Assembly: GCA_900320765.1 (NCBI GenBank)
Contig: ONTN01000007.1
Location: forward strand, 1-29,986
Direction of reading: 5' to 3'
Source: an uncultured Eubacteriales bacterium
Lineage (GTDB): Bacteria; Bacillota; Clostridia; Oscillospirales; Oscillospiraceae
Length of the DNA stretch: 29,986 nucleotides
A program made the translations under genes and the position numbers. The notes beneath the pieces were generated by a model, which saw nothing but the letters and a program-made list of their open reading frames with translations, was not told the origin of the DNA and did not search any database. Shown here in pieces: positions 8,201 through 15,044 of this stretch (the stretch's first letter is position 1; every line of letters begins with the position of its first letter).

Positions 8201-8743
8201 CAGTCGGGGCATATGATGAGCGTCGGCTACGATATGTACCTCAAGCTCCTTGAGGAGACCGTGCACGAGGTGAAGGGCGAGAAGGTCGCCGTTAAGCCCG
8301 ACTGCTCAGCCGATCTTGCCATCTCGGCGAATATCCCCGCAAGCTACGTTGAGAACCAGGAGCAGAGGATGGACCTGTACCGCCGCATAGCGCATATCCG
8401 CACCGAGGAGGACGCGGACGATATGACGGACGAGCTCATCGACCGCTTCGGCGATCCCCCGAAGGAGGTAAACGCCCTTATCCACGTAGCCCTTCTGAGA
8501 GGCGAGGCCGCCGATACCGGCATAACCGAGATAACGGAAAAGGACGGGAAGCTAATATTCACCCTCGGCGATTTCGAGCCCGAGCGGGTGAGCGCCCTGT
8601 ACTCAAGGCCTGAGTACGTAAAGCGGATAAAGATTGAGGCCGGGTCGACGCCTAAGATGAGCCTCAAGCTGAAGCCCACCGACAGGGTGCTCGATACGGC
8701 TGTAAAGCTCGTGCGCGATTATAAAGCAGGAGCTCCGGCGTGA
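5243..8743 (+). CDS. mfd: transcription-repair coupling factor Mfd
   Basis: ATP-driven DNA translocase that pushes stalled RNA polymerase off template lesions and recruits UvrA. The 1166-residue product is full length. The N-terminal UvrB-like part contains YVRSAQTEGPGQFSVRGGI and a DVFSP motif. The RNA-polymerase-interacting domain is at about 490-570 (DLVVHEQYGIGRYVGM). The SF2 translocase carries Walker A GDVGYGKTE (about 652-660), a DEEQ box in VVDEEQRFGV (about 750-759), the LSATPIPRT motif, and motif VI in QIRGRVGRS. The C-terminal ~150 residues fit the D7 UvrA-inhibitory domain. AGAAGAGG precedes the ATG. The mfd-spoVB-mazG-rqcP order recalls B. subtilis, with extra genes inserted here. 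Confidence 0.97.
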   Translation: MKTLTLALERDESFEKISAAIDQGRCPALLSGTGALPRAHAVSALRLRRQVPIVAVLSDEGEAKKFSEDLSSFTGEEVLGLFGRDFIFYNADVVSREGERRRLAAFERLLSGECGLVVTTPDALMQRTMPPEIFSRLSTRLKSGGTADIGEIAARLTEAGYVRSAQTEGPGQFSVRGGILDVFSPAAELPFRMEFFGDEIDSMAYFDPASQRRTENVDEALILPVQEAPLTAADGGREGLLSRLDAYGKKLLRRKNVSRELTQSVAQDMARIREGRSLPATDRYLDLMFAPATAADYIPPEAIVVLCEPGRLEDRAKGYIWQLSEDLTALAEKGVFEGQAERLITPWDKVIERLEDFPIIMMAAFTTSALPVRPRAMETQSSKQLPSYGGSLETAASDIKHYVNSGSGVVVLAKDRRRAEILREYLVRNGIGSYYDYELEKLPEKGRCAIAVGSLSAGIEYPKLGLAILSEGQITGGIFRKRAKKKLPSNRQKLESYTDLSAGDLVVHEQYGIGRYVGMVTREVDKIRRDYIKIAYSGSDALYVPATQLDMISKYIGAGEDAPVKLSKLGGTDWTRTKLRAKGAVRELAEGLIRLQAERQRAAGFAFSPDTPWQREFEDNFLYQETDDQLRAIKDIKRDMEDPKPMDRLLCGDVGYGKTEVALRAVMKCVLDGKQAAILVPTTVLAQQHYQTAMARFSGFPVNIEVLSRFRTQAQVKKAIAGLATGEVDVVIGTHKLLARDIKFKSLGLLVVDEEQRFGVTHKERLKEIARTVDVLTLSATPIPRTLNMALSGVRDMSTIEEPPSDRLPVQTYVMEHDWDVIEDAIRRELSRGGQVYYIHNRVDNIERTAMKLREIVEGASIAVAHGKMDEDQLGTVMEAMSAGEIQILVCTTIIETGIDIPNVNTLIIEDADRLGLAQLHQIRGRVGRSSRRAFAYFTFRKDKVLNETAEKRLSAIREFAEFNSGFKIAMRDLEIRGAGNILGAEQSGHMMSVGYDMYLKLLEETVHEVKGEKVAVKPDCSADLAISANIPASYVENQEQRMDLYRRIAHIRTEEDADDMTDELIDRFGDPPKEVNALIHVALLRGEAADTGITEITEKDGKLIFTLGDFEPERVSALYSRPEYVKRIKIEAGSTPKMSLKLKPTDRVLDTAVKLVRDYKAGAPA

Positions 8744-8797
8744 GCCTTCCCCTTGAGGGGAAGGTGGCGCGGCAACGCCGCGACGGATGAGGTGGAA
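8744..8797. repeat. short double-palindrome intergenic repeat
   Basis: Directly after the mfd stop there are two back-to-back hairpins: CCTTCCCCTTGAGGGGAAGG, then GGCGCGGCAACGCCGCGAC-type, ending in GGATGAGGTGG. I recall very similar double-palindrome units scattered between genes in gut Clostridia, but I see only one copy in this window. The first hairpin has no T-run and could act as an mRNA-stabilising end for mfd. Confidence 0.5.
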
Positions 8798-8819
8798 TCT
8801 AAAAACGCCGCTTCGCACC

Positions 8820-8848
8820 TTGCGGGAAGCGTGTAATTATGCTACAAT
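8820..8848 (+). promoter_or_regulatory. sigma-A-type promoter for dnaD-dnaC
   Basis: TTGCGG (8820-8825), a 17-bp spacer and TACAAT (8843-8848) match the housekeeping consensus. TGC directly before the -10 gives an extended -10. It lies about 40 bp upstream of the selected dnaD start. Confidence 0.65.
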
Positions 8849-8888
8849 GATGGGTACAGCGCAAAAAGAGAGAGAGGAGGGCTGCGAG

Positions 8889-9866
8889 ATGAGCGAAGGG
8901 AGATTCGTTCTGCCGGAGACCGAGACGGTCACAATGTCCGGCGAGGCCGCTAAAAAGCTGATAGGCTGCGGAAGCGGAGACGCGGCCCTCGTGTATATCT
9001 ATATCCTGCGCGCCGGAGGCCGCTTCGACCTTGACGACTGCGCCATTGCTACAGGGCGGAGTCCCGCGCAGATCGAGGGGGCTATGAACGTCCTCTCAAG
9101 GCTCGGACTTGTGAGCCGCGAGGACGGGGCGAAGAAGGAGACAAGACCGGTTGACGCAGAGCCGCCGAAGTACACCTCGGAGGATATAAAGCGCGAGCTT
9201 GAAAATGGAGAGGCCTTTCCACAGCTCGTGGGCGAGGTGCAGCTCGCCCTCGGAAGGCTCCTCTCGTCCGACGATCTTATAAGGCTTTTCAGCATTTACG
9301 ACTATAACGGGCTGCCGCCCGAGGTCATTCTGATACTCGTAAATCATTGCATCGACGAGGTGCAGCGCAGATCCGGCCCGGGCAGAAGGCCGACGATGAA
9401 GTATATCGAGAAGGCCGCCTTCTCCTGGGAGGCGGACGGGGTATTCTCGCTCGAGGCCGCGGAGGCATATATCCGGCGCTTATCCGAAAGGCGCGGGGCT
9501 TACGCCGATTTCTCCGCCGCCCTCGGGATAAGGGACAGGCAGCTTTCGTCCACTGAGAGGAAATACGTAGATTCCTGGGCCGAGCTCGGCTTTACCGCCG
9601 AGGCCGCCGCCCTCGCCTACGACAGGACAGTTACGAAGACGGGCAGGATGAACTGGCGCTATATGGACTCGATAATGATGAGCTGGCACAATATGGGGCT
9701 GCACACCGCGCCTGAGATAGAGAAGGCCGATCCCTTCGGGAAGAGGAATACAGCGCCATCGAGGGACGCCGCCGCCTATAACGCGGGCGGGGCGACGGCC
9801 GAGGAGCTTCGAAGACTGAGAGACTTAAAGAACAGACTGAAAGCGGGGGATAAGAGTGAGCCTTGA
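8889..9866 (+). CDS. DnaD-domain replication initiation/restart protein
   Basis: The product is 325 residues from the ATG at 8889, chosen because GGAGG lies about 9 nt upstream. An in-frame ATG at 8787 would sit before the likely promoter. The N-terminal ~80 residues look like a winged helix (IYILRAGGRFDLDDCAIATG, INVLSRLGLVS-like). A DnaD/DnaB2 domain follows at about 110-190 (FSIYDYNGLPPEVILILVNHC), and a second at about 200-275 ending in W.MDSIMMSWH. In B. subtilis such proteins remodel DNA and help load the replicative helicase. The next gene encodes a helicase-loader-type AAA+ ATPase and overlaps it by 11 bp, which supports a joint primosome role. Confidence 0.9.
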   Translation: MSEGRFVLPETETVTMSGEAAKKLIGCGSGDAALVYIYILRAGGRFDLDDCAIATGRSPAQIEGAMNVLSRLGLVSREDGAKKETRPVDAEPPKYTSEDIKRELENGEAFPQLVGEVQLALGRLLSSDDLIRLFSIYDYNGLPPEVILILVNHCIDEVQRRSGPGRRPTMKYIEKAAFSWEADGVFSLEAAEAYIRRLSERRGAYADFSAALGIRDRQLSSTERKYVDSWAELGFTAEAAALAYDRTVTKTGRMNWRYMDSIMMSWHNMGLHTAPEIEKADPFGKRNTAPSRDAAAYNAGGATAEELRRLRDLKNRLKAGDKSEP

Positions 9867-10857
9867 CGGAAAGATACTGGCAAGAGCCAAGGCCCGCCTC
9901 GACGAGAGGCGAGCCGCGAACGAGAGGATGATGGCGAGGCGAAGAGCCGCGGCCTACGCCCGCGACCCGCGCATAGCGGAGATCGACGCCCAGATGAAGC
10001 GCACGGTGATAGACGCGATCGACGTCGCCCTCAAAAAGGGCGCGGACCCCGTGGAGGCTCTGGACGAGATAAGGGACAGGAGCCTCAGCCTGCAGGAGGA
10101 GAGGGCGCTTACCCTCACCGCCGCCGGCTTCAGTCCGGACTACCTCTCGGACAGCTATATCTGTCCCAAATGCAAGGATACGGGCTACGACGGCACGAAG
10201 CTCTGCTCCTGCCTTATGGACCTCTACCGCGAGGAGCAGGTCAAGGAGCTGAGCCAGCTTTTAAAGCTCGGCGAGGAGAGCTTCGACTCCTTCCGCCTCG
10301 ATTACTACTCCGAGGAGCCCGACCCGAGAACGGGGATAAGTCCCCGCGCCCTTATGGCGGAGGTCTTCGACTTCGCCGCCGAGTACGCGAGAAACTTCTC
10401 GATGAAGTCGCTCAACCTGTTTTTCAGGGGCGGCACCGGCCTCGGCAAGACCTTCCTCGCAAGCTCCATCGCAAAGGTCGTGGCGGAGCGCGGCTATTCC
10501 GTTGTTTACGATACGGCGGCCTCGGTCTTTTCCCGCTATGAGCAGGATAAGTTCAACAGGGGCGAGGATCTTGAGAAGGTCAGAAGCGAGATAAAGAGGA
10601 TCGAGACCTGCGACCTTCTGATAATCGACGACCTCGGTACAGAGATGCCCTCGAATTTTGTAACGAGCGCCCTCTATACGATAATCAACACGAGGAACAT
10701 TACCGGGAAGAAGACGATAATAACCTCAAACCTCACGCCGAAGGAGCTGGGGAGCCGCTATTCCCCCGCCGTTATGAGCCGCCTCGAGGGCGACTTTTTG
10801 AGCCTTCGCTTCGTGGGCAGGGATATCCGCAGGATAAAGAGCGGGAGCATAGATTAA
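9856..10857 (+). CDS. dnaC: DnaC/DnaI-like helicase-loader AAA+ ATPase
   Basis: Likely loads the replicative DNA helicase onto single-stranded DNA. The product is 333 residues, starting at a GTG inside the end of the DnaD gene, with GGGGGA upstream. The N-terminal part is helical and basic. A zinc-binding cluster CPKCKDTGYDGTKLCSC is at about 102-118, as in DnaI-type loaders. The AAA+ core has Walker A GGTGLGKT (about 192-199), Walker B LLIIDDLGTE (about 254-263), and sensor I near KKTIITSNL. An Arg-rich RLEGDF...RFVGRDIRRIK segment closes it. The symbol dnaC follows common annotation; dnaI would be the B. subtilis equivalent. Confidence 0.92.
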   Translation: MSLDGKILARAKARLDERRAANERMMARRRAAAYARDPRIAEIDAQMKRTVIDAIDVALKKGADPVEALDEIRDRSLSLQEERALTLTAAGFSPDYLSDSYICPKCKDTGYDGTKLCSCLMDLYREEQVKELSQLLKLGEESFDSFRLDYYSEEPDPRTGISPRALMAEVFDFAAEYARNFSMKSLNLFFRGGTGLGKTFLASSIAKVVAERGYSVVYDTAASVFSRYEQDKFNRGEDLEKVRSEIKRIETCDLLIIDDLGTEMPSNFVTSALYTIINTRNITGKKTIITSNLTPKELGSRYSPAVMSRLEGDFLSLRFVGRDIRRIKSGSID

Positions 10858-10887
10858 CGTAATCCCGGCGTATGGCGACATAATATC

Positions 10888-10917
10888 TGAATATTCGACA
10901 GGAAAAAATGAATATTC
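10888..10917. repeat. paired TGAATATTC direct repeats
   Basis: TGAATATTC occurs at 10888-10896 and 10909-10917, a 21-bp period, so both copies face the same side of the helix. GAATATTC is itself palindromic. A related TGAATATCC lies at 11044-11052. Each copy is close to a CATAATAT element. This is iteron- or operator-like. Confidence 0.5.
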
Positions 10918-10988
10918 AAAATGGCGCATAATATTATGGACCGGGCAAAATAATTTCGCGGCGCCCCGGAATTAAAGGGTTTTTCCGT

Positions 10989-11009
10989 TTTTCCACAGGG
11001 TTTTCCACA
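10989..11009 (+). promoter_or_regulatory. two near-consensus DnaA boxes
   Basis: TTTTCCACA at 10989-10997 and again at 11001-11009, same strand, 12 bp apart. Each differs from the TTATCCACA DnaA-box consensus at one base. They follow dnaD-dnaC in an oriC-proximal gene neighbourhood. Confidence 0.45.
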
Positions 11010-11139
11010 GCCGTTATGTAAACGCGGGCCGGGAATATGAAAGTGAATATCCGAACTTTTTTGGATATTTCAGGTTTACAGCCTATTATGCGGACGTGCT
11101 AAATATAATTGTTTATAAGAAATCCACTTGAAGGGTCTG

Positions 11140-12774
11140 ATGATATTGGCAGGACAGGCCGCAAAAAAACAGAGCTATTTCAAGGGGGCGGCAATACTCG
11201 CCGCCACCGTCGCGCTGACGAAGATAATCGGCGCCATTTACAAGATCCCCCTCTATAACCTCCTCGGCGACGACGGAACGGGGCACTTCAACAAGGCCTA
11301 CGAGGTATATAACCTTATGCTCGCGATATCCACGGCGGGCGTCCCCGTGGCGCTGAGCCGCCTTATTTCCTCGGCGCGAGCCTCGGGGCGGTACGCTCAG
11401 GCGCGGCGCTATTACAGCGCGGGCATGCTGGTCTTCGCGATAATCGGCGTTATCGGCTCGATAGCCATGTTCGTCTGGGCGGAAAACCTTGCGGGCTTTA
11501 TGAAGGACGCGGAGATAAGCCTCGCGATCAGGATACTCTCGCCCGCCGTTCTCTTCGCCGCCCTCGTATCTGTGCTGAGGGGCTACAGTCAGGGGCATAA
11601 CGATATGGTGCCGACCTCCCTCTCGCAGATCATGGAGGTCGTTTGCAAGATGGTCTTCGGCCTCGCCGTAGCCTGGTTCTTCGCAAGCCGGGGCGAGGAC
11701 CTCGCCACGATAGCGGCGGGAGCCATCGTCGGAGTTACGGCCGGAATGGGGCTTGCCATCCCGGTGATGGCGATATATAACCGGAAAATCAAGCGGGCGG
11801 ACGCCGCTGACATCATCGTGGATACTCCCGCATCGGTCGGAAGCACATCCGGGGAGATACTTAAGGTCAGTCTCCCGATCGCGATCGGAGCTGCTGCAAG
11901 CCAGTTTATAACCTTCTTCGATTCGCGCATAATATCCGATACTCTCGAATCCGTCCTTATGAAGGAGCACTCTGTCGCTATCTCGCTCTACGGGGTCTAT
12001 TCAAAGGCGCTGGCGCTTTTTAATCTGCCCTCGGCCTTTATTACCCCGGTCGCCGTCTCCGTAGTGCCGATCATCGCAGCCGCCCTTGCCGCGCGCAAAA
12101 ACGGCGAGGCGAAAAAGACGATGGAGTCCTCGATGAAGCTCACGAACCTTTTCGCGATGCCGGCGGCTGTCGGCCTCGCCGTGCTCTCCCGCCCCATCTT
12201 TATCGCGCTTTACGGCGGCACGGGCTACGAGGGGTACGGGCCGGCCCTCCTTACCGTGTTCGGCGTCGCAAGCTTCTTCGTCTGCGAGTATATAATCACG
12301 AACGCTATCCTTCAGGCCTCGGGCTATGAGAAGATATCCGCCCTCAGCCTTATCGTGGGCGGGCTTATAAAGCTCCTTTTAAGCTGGCTGCTTGTCAGCA
12401 TACCGGAGCTCAATATCATCGGGGCGCCGATCGCCACCCTCGCCTGCTATATCATTATTTCGGCGGTCAATATCCTCGTTATGCAGCTCAAGCTGCCCGA
12501 AAAGCCCGATCTCATCAAGATAATCTTCCGCCCCTTCGTCTGCACGGCGGTCATGGGAGCGGGCGCCTTCGCGGTATACGGGCTTCTTGATAAGCTTCTG
12601 CTCCCCCGCCTCGGCGGCGGCAGGCTCGGCGTTATCCTCTGCCTCGGGGTGACGATAATCGCCGCCGTGGTCATCTATGCCGCTCTCGTCCTCGCCCTCA
12701 AGGTGGTGACGCGTGAGGACGTTCTCATTCTTCCGAAGGGCGAGAAGATTGCGAAGCTCCTGCATCTTAAATAA
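11140..12774 (+). CDS. SpoVB/MurJ-type polysaccharide flippase (MATE/MOP superfamily)
   Basis: Multi-spanning integral membrane transporter, about 544 residues, probably with 14 helices. The N-terminus KQSYFKGAAILAATVALTKIIGAIYKIPLYN is characteristic of the SpoVB/YabM/Wzx-like branch that moves lipid-linked cell-wall or polysaccharide precursors. Helices recur through the protein to LVLALKVV near the end, with a basic C-terminus. The start is uncertain: ATG 11140 has AAGGG only 4 nt upstream, and in-frame TTG codons at 11128 and 11146 are alternatives. B. subtilis has yabM between mfd and yabN (mazG), matching this order. Whether the role is in sporulation (SpoVB) or general wall synthesis cannot be decided. 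Confidence 0.9.
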   Translation: MILAGQAAKKQSYFKGAAILAATVALTKIIGAIYKIPLYNLLGDDGTGHFNKAYEVYNLMLAISTAGVPVALSRLISSARASGRYAQARRYYSAGMLVFAIIGVIGSIAMFVWAENLAGFMKDAEISLAIRILSPAVLFAALVSVLRGYSQGHNDMVPTSLSQIMEVVCKMVFGLAVAWFFASRGEDLATIAAGAIVGVTAGMGLAIPVMAIYNRKIKRADAADIIVDTPASVGSTSGEILKVSLPIAIGAAASQFITFFDSRIISDTLESVLMKEHSVAISLYGVYSKALALFNLPSAFITPVAVSVVPIIAAALAARKNGEAKKTMESSMKLTNLFAMPAAVGLAVLSRPIFIALYGGTGYEGYGPALLTVFGVASFFVCEYIITNAILQASGYEKISALSLIVGGLIKLLLSWLLVSIPELNIIGAPIATLACYIIISAVNILVMQLKLPEKPDLIKIIFRPFVCTAVMGAGAFAVYGLLDKLLLPRLGGGRLGVILCLGVTIIAAVVIYAALVLALKVVTREDVLILPKGEKIAKLLHLK

Positions 12775-12829
12775 GTCGTGATGTATAATAAAAATTTCGT
12801 GAAATATTTTTCCGCTTTAGGAGAAAATA

Positions 12830-13621
12830 ATGGTAGATTTTGAATTTAAGCCGTGCTATAATGTTGAAGATTTGCGGGCTCTTGTAAAGGCGCTCCGCTC
12901 TGAGGGCGGCTGCCCCTGGGACAGGGAGCAAACGCACGAGAGCATAAGGCGCGATTTTATCGAGGAGGTCTGCGAGGCCGTCGAGGCGATAAATGAGAAG
13001 AATCCCGAGCACCTGCGCGAGGAGCTGGGCGACGTTCTCTTCCAGGTCGCCTTTCACGCGGAGCTTGAGGAGGAGAAGGGAAATTTCGATCTTGATTCCG
13101 TAGCTGACGGGGTAGTTAAAAAGCTTATTCTCCGCCATCCCCACGTTTTCGGCGAGGTCACAGTATCAGGCTCGGAAGAGGTACTGAAAAACTGGGACGA
13201 GATCAAGCGAAAAGAGAAGAACCAGAGTACGGTTTCCGAGGCTATGGACTCCGTAGCCCGGACGCTTCCCGCCCTTTGGAGAGCGGAGAAGGTCTCGAAG
13301 AAGGCGGCGAAGGCCGGCTTCGACTGGGAGAGAGCCGGGGATATCGCGGATAAGCTCCGCGAGGAGACAGGCGAGCTCGAGGCCGCGCTTTCCGGAGACG
13401 GCGACGTTTTCGAGGAGGTCGGCGATATACTCTTCACCGCCGCGAATATCGCGAGAAAGCTCAGGATAGACCCGGAGGAGGCGCTTAACGCCGCTTCCGA
13501 GAAATTTATCGCTCGCTTTTCCAAGATGGAGGCCGCCGCTCTCAAGGCGGGAAAGGAGCTTCGCGAGCTTACGCCCGAAGCGCAGAACGACCTCTGGGAG
13601 AGCGCCAAAAGAAGCATTTAA
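12830..13621 (+). CDS. mazG: nucleoside triphosphate pyrophosphohydrolase MazG
   Basis: Hydrolyses NTPs and dNTPs to monophosphates, a house-cleaning activity. The 263-residue product has two tandem MazG domains. The first (about 10-110) contains CPWDREQTHESI and EELGDVLFQVAFHAELEEE, with the E-E-x-x-D metal ligands. The second (about 140-255) contains EVGDILFTAANIARKL followed by ALNAASEKFIARF. AGGAG precedes the ATG at about 8 nt. The B. subtilis homologue YabN is fused to an N-terminal methylase-like domain. Here only the MazG part is present, as in E. coli. Confidence 0.95.
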   Translation: MVDFEFKPCYNVEDLRALVKALRSEGGCPWDREQTHESIRRDFIEEVCEAVEAINEKNPEHLREELGDVLFQVAFHAELEEEKGNFDLDSVADGVVKKLILRHPHVFGEVTVSGSEEVLKNWDEIKRKEKNQSTVSEAMDSVARTLPALWRAEKVSKKAAKAGFDWERAGDIADKLREETGELEAALSGDGDVFEEVGDILFTAANIARKLRIDPEEALNAASEKFIARFSKMEAAALKAGKELRELTPEAQNDLWESAKRSI

Positions 13622-13639
13622 AGGGTTTGCCCCCTTTAA
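13618..13639. other. stem-loop overlapping the mazG stop
   Basis: TTAAAGGG and CCCTTTAA form a perfect 8-bp stem with a 6-nt loop, overlapping the last codon of mazG. No T-run follows, so it is a weak terminator or a 3'-end stabiliser that may separate mazG from the highly expressed HU gene. Confidence 0.4.
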
Positions 13640-13687
13640 TATATAAAAGCCGACCCAAGGCTTAAAAAATGACAGGAGGACTTACAA

Positions 13688-13963
13688 ATGAACAAAACTG
13701 AACTCGTCAGCGCGATTGCTGAGAAGACCGGACTTTCCAAGAAGGACAGCGAGAAGGCTCTTGCCGCCGCCGTTGAGACCGTTACCGAGGCTCTTAAGGC
13801 CGGAGATAAGATCCAGCTCGTCGGCTTCGGCACCTTCGAGGTCAAGGAGCGCCCCGCCCGCGTAGGCCGCAACCCCAGGACCGGCGAGCCCACCCAGATC
13901 GCCGCTTCCAGGCAGCCCGCCTTCAAGGCCGGCAAGGCTCTCAAGGATTCCGTCGCTGAGTAA
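13688..13963 (+). CDS. hup: HU-family nucleoid DNA-binding protein
   Basis: Small histone-like protein that bends and compacts DNA as a dimer. It has 91 residues, exactly the family length. MNKTELVSAIAEKTGLSKKD is the standard helical N-terminus, and GFGTFEVKERPARVGRNPRTGE is the DNA-binding arm signature with the conserved Arg-Asn-Pro tip (written here in two overlapping parts: GFGTFEVKERPAR and RVGRNPRTGE). Codon use is biased to preferred C-ending codons, as expected for an abundant protein. GGAGG lies 7-8 nt before the ATG. A strong terminator follows. Confidence 0.97.
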   Translation: MNKTELVSAIAEKTGLSKKDSEKALAAAVETVTEALKAGDKIQLVGFGTFEVKERPARVGRNPRTGEPTQIAASRQPAFKAGKALKDSVAE

Positions 13964-13970
13964 ATAAATC

Positions 13971-14009
13971 AGGGGGCAGAGAAGCGAAAGGCTTCCCGCC
14001 CCCTTTTTT
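13971..14009 (+). terminator. rho-independent terminator after hup
   Basis: AGGGGGC pairs with GCCCCCT, and an inner GAAGC/GCTTC stem is capped by GAAA. TTTTTT follows directly. Confidence 0.9.
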
Positions 14010-14028
14010 GCATTTGGAGGAATAATAG

Positions 14029-14277
14029 ATGCGACTTGATAAGTATCTCAAGGTCTCCCGCCTTATTAAGCGGAGGACTGTCGCGGCTGAGGCCGCCGAT
14101 TCCGGACATATAAGCGTAAACGGCAAAACGGCGAAGCCCTCGACCGACGTTAAGGTCGGCGACAGGCTGGAGCTCCAATTCGGCAGCCGCAGGACCGTGG
14201 TTGAGGTCCTCAGCGTGGCCGAGACGGTGAAGAAGGACGACGCCGCCGGAATGTACCGAGAAATAGCGGAAAGTTAA
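14029..14277 (+). CDS. rqcP: S4-domain ribosome quality-control protein RqcP (YabO)
   Basis: The 82-residue product consists of one S4 RNA-binding domain. MRLDKYLKVSRLIKRRTVAAE is the hallmark start (20 residues: MRLDKYLKVSRLIKRRTVAA), followed by GHISVNGKTAKPSTDVKVGD. The end KKDDAAGMYREI matches B. subtilis YabO/RqcP closely by memory. RqcP works with RqcH on stalled 50S-nascent-chain complexes to add C-terminal alanine tails. GGAGG lies about 9 nt upstream of the ATG. The hup-rqcP neighbourhood after mazG matches the yab cluster. It is preceded by the hup terminator, so its own promoter or read-through must supply transcript. Confidence 0.92.
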   Translation: MRLDKYLKVSRLIKRRTVAAEAADSGHISVNGKTAKPSTDVKVGDRLELQFGSRRTVVEVLSVAETVKKDDAAGMYREIAES

Positions 14278-14287
14278 ATAAAAACTA

Positions 14288-14316
14288 TTGACAAACGGGA
14301 AAAAGTGTAATATTAT
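14288..14316 (+). promoter_or_regulatory. strong sigma-A promoter of rplJL
   Basis: TTGACA (14288-14293), exactly 17 bp, then TATTAT (14311-14316). The -35 is perfect, and the element lies immediately ahead of the ribosomal leader. Confidence 0.9.
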
Positions 14317-14324
14317 ATCCGAGC

Positions 14325-14440
14325 GTTCCAAAGACAGCAGGCGCCGCAAGGCTTAATTTCCTGCCGAGGTGCGGATAACTTTCAAAGAGATTATCTGTGT
14401 GCCCTCGTGCTTTGGCGCGAAGGCGCTTTTTTTGTTGAAC
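14325..14440 (+). ncRNA. ribosomal protein L10 leader (autoregulatory 5' UTR)
   Basis: The transcript between the promoter and rplJ contains the L10-leader hallmarks: GACAGCAGGCGCCGCAAGG, then CTTAATTTCCTGCCGAGGTG. In Firmicutes the L10(L12)4 complex binds this structure and represses rplJL, in B. subtilis by transcription attenuation. The 3' end here has GCGC-GAAG-GCGC followed by seven T (14415-14433), a short terminator-like element. CCAAAG near 14328 can pair with CTTTGG at 14410-14415, giving a possible competing structure. The fold was judged by eye. Confidence 0.8.
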
Positions 14441-14474
14441 GCGATAAATCGTGTTTCGGAGGTGAAATAAGAAA

Positions 14475-14999
14475 ATGCCCAATGCAAAGGTTTTGAGCGA
14501 AAAGCAGGCCATCGTTAACGAGCTTACCGACCGTCTGAACGCGTCCGCCGCCGGCGTCCTCGTGGATTACTCCGGTATCTCCGTCGCCGACGATACTCAG
14601 CTCCGCAAGAAGATGCGCGAGGCCAACGTTAACTACACCGTAGTTAAGAACACCCTGCTCCGTTTCGCCACCAGGAACGTCGGCTTCGACGCGCTTGACG
14701 GTGTGCTGAACGGAACCACTTCTCTCGCAACCAGCGCGGACGACCCCGTGGCTCCCGCCCGTATTCTTAACGAGTACGCCGAAAAGCTCCCCAAGTTCAC
14801 CATCAAGGGCGGCTTTATGGACGGCAAGGTCATTTCCGTAGACGAGGTCGTAGCTCTTGCTAAGATCCCGCCCCTTCCCACTCTTCGCGCCCAGGTCCTC
14901 GGCACCATGCTGGCTCCCATCACGAGCCTCGCCATCGTGCTCAAGGCTATCGCGGAGAAGAACGGCGCCCCCGCAGAGGCTGAGGCCGCCGCTGAATAA
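14475..14999 (+). CDS. rplJ: 50S ribosomal protein L10
   Basis: Forms the base of the ribosomal stalk, binding 23S rRNA and L7/L12 dimers. It has 174 residues, the usual length. VLVDYSGISVADDTQLRKKM and NVNYTVVKNTLLRFA are typical L10 segments, and the C-terminal helix that binds L12 (ITSLAIVLKAIAEKNG) is present. It ends in a short Ala/Glu tail. GGAGGT lies about 11 nt before the ATG. Codon use is strongly biased, as for ribosomal genes. Expression is controlled by the leader upstream. Confidence 0.98.
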   Translation: MPNAKVLSEKQAIVNELTDRLNASAAGVLVDYSGISVADDTQLRKKMREANVNYTVVKNTLLRFATRNVGFDALDGVLNGTTSLATSADDPVAPARILNEYAEKLPKFTIKGGFMDGKVISVDEVVALAKIPPLPTLRAQVLGTMLAPITSLAIVLKAIAEKNGAPAEAEAAAE

Positions 15000-15044
15000 T
15001 CACAAAACATACTAAAAAGAACTGCTAACAGGAGGAAAATTAAA

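Larger units (their letters stand above)
10858..11127. other. 270-bp AT-rich, repeat-rich spacer with near-DnaA boxes
   Basis: No gene is visible. The spacer is clearly richer in A+T than its surroundings. It contains repeated TGAATATTC units, a repeated ATGGCG(A)CATAATAT unit, a perfect CATAATATTATG palindrome (10927-10938), two TTTTCCACA boxes, and a hairpin AATATCC/GGATATT (11046-11069). TATAAT at 11104-11109 may be a -10, but I see no good -35. The features suit a replication or transcription control region, without proof of either. Confidence 0.5.

Noticed and set aside
11113..11970. 285-codon open frame on the - strand
   Set aside because: Antisense to the flippase gene; its residues mirror the opposite-strand codons and show no domain.
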